Below are positions 61,121 to 64,000 of a DNA stretch of 64,000 nt, in pieces. Under the pieces are notes generated by a model. The model was not told the DNA's origin. It saw nothing but the letters and a program-made list of their open reading frames with translations, and made no database searches. The stretch is from an uncultured Eubacterium sp. (GTDB lineage Bacteria; Bacillota; Clostridia; Lachnospirales; Lachnospiraceae), in the NCBI GenBank assembly GCA_934316845.1, contig CAKRDZ010000011.1:18251-82250 (forward strand), read 5' to 3'. Within the stretch, counting starts at the first letter, position 1, and the number at the start of each line of letters is the position of its first letter. The position numbers were made by a program, and so were the translations under genes.

Positions 61121-62642
61121 TATGTTCCTCCTTGTGTTCATTTTCCTTTCTTAATGTAAAATAAATCGAAGTCCCTTTTCCAAGCTCGCTTTCCGCCCAA
61201 ATGCGTCCACCGTGCTCGTCCATGATCTTTTTGGCTATCGCCAGTCCCAGTCCACTGCCTCCGGTTCTGGAATTGCGCGAACTGTCTGTCCGGTAAAATC
61301 GTTCGAAGATAAATGGTAGTTCTTCTTTCTCTATCCCTTTTCCATTATCACGTATCATGACACGAATCAACGATTCTTCATCTTCTACACTAACTAAAAT
61401 GAGCCCTTGCTCTCTTTGTATATATTTTACCGCATTCCCTACTATATTTGCAACAACTCTTTTTATTTTTTCTTCATCAATTACGATCTGAACTTCTTCA
61501 CCAACATCGCACTGATACAAAAGCTGTATGTTGCGGGTCTCCAGATCCAGGCTCATATCGCTGATACACTCCGCAAAAAAATAGCTTGCCTTGACCGGAG
61601 CAAAACGGAAATCTTCCACTTTTTGATAAATTTTGGTGAAATACGAGAGTTCATCAACCAATCCCGCCATATCCACCGCCTTGGAATGAATCGTTTTCAC
61701 ATACCGTTCCATACGTTCCGGCGTAGCGGCGACACCATCCATGATCCCCTCTGCATACCCTTTGATCGCCGTAAGAGGCGTTTTCAGGTCATGGGAAATA
61801 TTTCCAATTACTTCTTTTGTAAGAACGTCCGCCCGGTTTCGTTCCTCGGTCGTCTCCCGCAGTCTGGTCTGCATCGTATCGAAATCCTGATACAGGCCAT
61901 CAAATTCACTTCCCTCGATCGCCGGCAGTTCATATTCCAGATCGCCTTCACTGATGTGGATCGCCGCCACCTGAAGCTGCCGTATCGGTACGAGTATATT
62001 GTAATAGGTATGACCGATGATGCCTATGACGATCAGCACACAGACAATAATGATCATCCCCAATAGTCCGACCGAAAATACCGTAATGTGCGGAAGATTG
62101 ACATTGAGGTCTGTGACGATGCACACGCTTCCGGTCCGCCCATCAGGCAGTATAACCCCAAGTTTTTTAAACAAAAACTTCTTATCTTCTTTTCCGCAGT
62201 ACTGACCGCTTTCCTCTGAATAGTTATTATTGGCTACTAACAGGTCGCGGTATACATAATCGTATTTGCCAAAATCTCCAAAAAATGTAAATCCTCCATC
62301 CACGATAACTGCCAGAAAGGAATATTTCTCTTTCAGATAATTATTTTCTTTATTCAGATATTCATTATCAAGAAATACTTTCGGATCCCGCATGGCGCGG
62401 TCCTGCAGATCCATATAATCATATTTGGTATACGAATTTAACAGCAGCACCCTATCAAACAAACCGTACGGCGACGGCATATCTTCCGCCGAAATCTGAT
62501 ACGTGCTGCGGATACTCTTCATCTCTCCATAGGCGAAAAGCGTCACCATCAGGATAAGCACCATGATCGGACAAACCGCCAATATGATAAAGGTATTTCT
62601 TGTCTTTTTCACATTTTTCTTTTTTTTATTGGTTTTACTCAT
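61113..62642 (-). CDS. Two-component sensor histidine kinase
   Basis: 509 residues. A basic N-terminus, helix 17-38, an extracellular sensor of about 145 residues (40-185), helix 188-212, HAMP-like region (212-265), HisKA with His284 (NISHDLKTPL) and HATPase_c with NAVKYIQ, DNGKGI and GSGLGLAIAKKI. It is a standard full-length kinase; the extracellular domain is not recognised, so its stimulus is unknown. It is first in the operon with the OmpR-type regulator. The start follows GAGGA. Confidence 0.93.
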   Translation of the reverse strand: MSKTNKKKKNVKKTRNTFIILAVCPIMVLILMVTLFAYGEMKSIRSTYQISAEDMPSPYGLFDRVLLLNSYTKYDYMDLQDRAMRDPKVFLDNEYLNKENNYLKEKYSFLAVIVDGGFTFFGDFGKYDYVYRDLLVANNNYSEESGQYCGKEDKKFLFKKLGVILPDGRTGSVCIVTDLNVNLPHITVFSVGLLGMIIIVCVLIVIGIIGHTYYNILVPIRQLQVAAIHISEGDLEYELPAIEGSEFDGLYQDFDTMQTRLRETTEERNRADVLTKEVIGNISHDLKTPLTAIKGYAEGIMDGVAATPERMERYVKTIHSKAVDMAGLVDELSYFTKIYQKVEDFRFAPVKASYFFAECISDMSLDLETRNIQLLYQCDVGEEVQIVIDEEKIKRVVANIVGNAVKYIQREQGLILVSVEDEESLIRVMIRDNGKGIEKEELPFIFERFYRTDSSRNSRTGGSGLGLAIAKKIMDEHGGRIWAESELGKGTSIYFTLRKENEHKEEHNE

Positions 62643-62734
62643 ATTTTCCTCGATTTCACCTTGCTTTCTCTGGTTTTTCTCAAAGATAATTTTATTTTAA
62701 CACATTTCTTTTCATTTTCATAATGTTTTTTTGC

Positions 62735-62763
62735 TTGACATCGCTCTTTTTCAATGGTATCGT
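62735..62763 (+). promoter_or_regulatory. Promoter for the DAHP synthase gene
   Basis: TTGACA (62735-62740), 17-base spacer, TATCGT (62758-62763). The -10 is weak. The leader of about 30 bases leaves no room for an attenuator. Confidence 0.6.
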
Positions 62764-62792
62764 GAAATACGATAAGATTGGAGGATACTGTT

Positions 62793-63815
62793 ATGAATAT
62801 TTTACGTCGCTTACCTGACCCCGACGAGGTCAAAAAAGAAATTCCCGTATCAGAAAAAGCTGCAAAGATCAAAGAAGGCAGAGACGCTGTCCTTCGCGAT
62901 ATTTTTACCGGAAAAAGTGATCTTTTTGCTTTGATCATCGGACCTTGTTCGGCAGATAACGAAGAAGCTGTTATTGACTACACCTTGCGCCTGGCACGCA
63001 TCCAGGAAAAGGTTGCAGATAAAATTTTTATCGTTCCGCGTGTTTATACCAATAAACCAAGAACGACCGGAAAAGGATACAAAGGAATGGCAAGCCAGCC
63101 AAATCCGGAAGAAAAAGAAGACATGCTCAAAGGTCTTCATTCCATCCGCGAGACACATATCGCTGTCGTAGAGCAGACCGGTATGTCTTGTGCCGACGAA
63201 ATGCTTTACCCTGAAAATTACGAATATCTTTCCGATATTCTTTCCTATATCGCAATTGGTGCACGTTCGGTCGAAAACCAGCAGCACCGTCTGACCGCCA
63301 GCGGAATCGAAGTTCCATGTGGTATGAAAAACCCAACCAGCGGTTACCTTTCGGTTATGCTTAATTCCATCGAAGCTGCACAGTGCGGCCACCATTTCAT
63401 CTACCGCCAGCAGGAAGTAGAAACGCAGGGAAATCCGCTTACACACGCAATCCTTCGCGGTAGTGTAAATAAGCATGGACGCAGTCTTCCGAACTACCAT
63501 TATGAAGACCTGCTTCTTCTCCACGAGATCTACAGCGAGAGAAACCTTGAAAATATGGCTGTTATCGTGGATACGAACCACGCAAACTCCGGCAAACATT
63601 TTGAGCAGCAGATCCGTATCTCGAAGGAAGTGCTCGAAAACCGCCGCGTTTCCAAAGATATCCACAATATGGTGAAAGGTCTGATGATCGAAAGCTATAT
63701 CGAAGACGGCAGCCAGAAGATCGGCGACCACGTCTACGGAAAATCCATCACAGACCCTTGTCTCGGATGGGAAAAGACAGAGAAACTGATCTACGAACTG
63801 GCAGATCGTCTGTAA
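62793..63815 (+). CDS. 3-deoxy-7-phosphoheptulonate synthase (DAHP synthase), type I
   Basis: 340 residues, AroF/G/H type. It joins phosphoenolpyruvate and erythrose-4-phosphate in the first step of the shikimate pathway. Marks: LIIGPCSADNEEAV (metal-binding Cys), RTTGKGYKG, GARSVENQQHR and MIESYIEDGSQKI. It resembles the enterobacterial class with its N-terminal regulatory arm, but feedback type (Phe, Tyr, Trp) cannot be read safely. The start at 62793 follows GGAGG with an 8-base spacer; a TTG five codons earlier touches that site. The 185 bases after the stop show no gene; they hold loose repeats of AAGATTAC and GTTAC with no clear function. Confidence 0.92.
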   Translation: MNILRRLPDPDEVKKEIPVSEKAAKIKEGRDAVLRDIFTGKSDLFALIIGPCSADNEEAVIDYTLRLARIQEKVADKIFIVPRVYTNKPRTTGKGYKGMASQPNPEEKEDMLKGLHSIRETHIAVVEQTGMSCADEMLYPENYEYLSDILSYIAIGARSVENQQHRLTASGIEVPCGMKNPTSGYLSVMLNSIEAAQCGHHFIYRQQEVETQGNPLTHAILRGSVNKHGRSLPNYHYEDLLLLHEIYSERNLENMAVIVDTNHANSGKHFEQQIRISKEVLENRRVSKDIHNMVKGLMIESYIEDGSQKIGDHVYGKSITDPCLGWEKTEKLIYELADRL

Positions 63816-64000
63816 TTTCAAGAGTCTGTAATTCCAAGATTACCAGTTACAAGATTACGTTAAGATTCGGTTACATAGTAATTCTGTCATTACATTGCAA
63901 AATATAGCGGGCAAATGCCAAGATTTTTGAGTTTCCCCATTTTTCAAACCGCTATCACTTGAAACCCAATCCAGCAAAGCATTCAGCCAGTGTCAGTTGT

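Noticed and set aside
63816..64000. Repeats of AAGATTAC and GTTAC after the DAHP synthase gene
   Set aside because: They are short, irregular and without symmetry or a gene; nothing supports a defined element.

Overview
The window looks like a chromosome segment of a spore-forming, probably motile, gut-type Firmicute of the Clostridia, most likely family Lachnospiraceae (Roseburia/Agathobacter/Eubacterium rectale-like). The grounds are spore genes (spmA, spmB, ytvI, a cotS-like kinase), a chemotaxis receptor, strong AGGAGG ribosome sites, TTGACA-N17-TATAAT promoters, lipoprotein signals and several AAA-ATPase/PD-(D/E)XK nuclease-fold proteins typical of that family. The genus is an inference. 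No rRNA, tRNA, insertion sequence, prophage or CRISPR array was recognised.

Layout. 1-3.3 kb: end of a TSCPD-domain gene, a preQ1-I riboswitch with the queuosine-precursor transporter gene queT, then a cell-wall carboxypeptidase, a lysophosphatidate acyltransferase and a small membrane protein. 3.3-11 kb: cation/proton antiporter, sodium/proline symporter, pyrimidine-nucleoside phosphorylase, chemotaxis receptor and tmcAL. 11-15 kb: two convergent AAA-ATPase/nuclease-fold genes, the first carrying an added DNA-binding head and a palindromic control region. 15-24 kb: M14 peptidase, a cysC-assT sulfate-transfer operon, spmAB, a third ATPase (DUF234 type), and azlCD with two small membrane proteins. 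24-30 kb: lipoprotein, a tandem pair of MutS-like ATPases, and a BlaI/BlaR1-type repressor/protease pair. 30-41 kb: a very large c-di-GMP protein with a LacI-type sensor, then rpoC and rpoB on the other strand with a long palindrome between them.

41-50 kb holds a secreted transglutaminase and a clostripain-type lipoprotein protease in one operon, a Rpn-like nuclease, a Tim44-like protein, and a LytTR two-component system next to a lipoprotein gene whose promoter has a matching direct repeat. 50-64 kb holds a DUF885 lipoprotein, then a long minus-strand series: OmpR-type two-component system, ytvI, cotS-like gene, PEGA lipoprotein, phosphohexomutase, glycogen branching enzyme and thyX. A DAHP synthase gene on the plus strand ends the window.

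The most unusual items are non-coding: a 267-bp long inverted repeat that includes the rpoC stop codon, a 190-bp multi-hairpin element bounded by perfect 17-bp inverted repeats upstream of the antiporter gene, twin 38-bp palindromic repeats, and candidate operator arrays beside the HTH-ATPase gene and the LytTR-linked lipoprotein gene. Among proteins, the paired MutS-like ATPases with an Asn-Glu Walker B, the APS kinase-arylsulfotransferase pair, the HTH-ATPase-nuclease fusion and the BlaR1-like protease lacking an evident beta-lactam sensor deserve a second look. I found no clear-cut complete novel defence or biosynthetic system.
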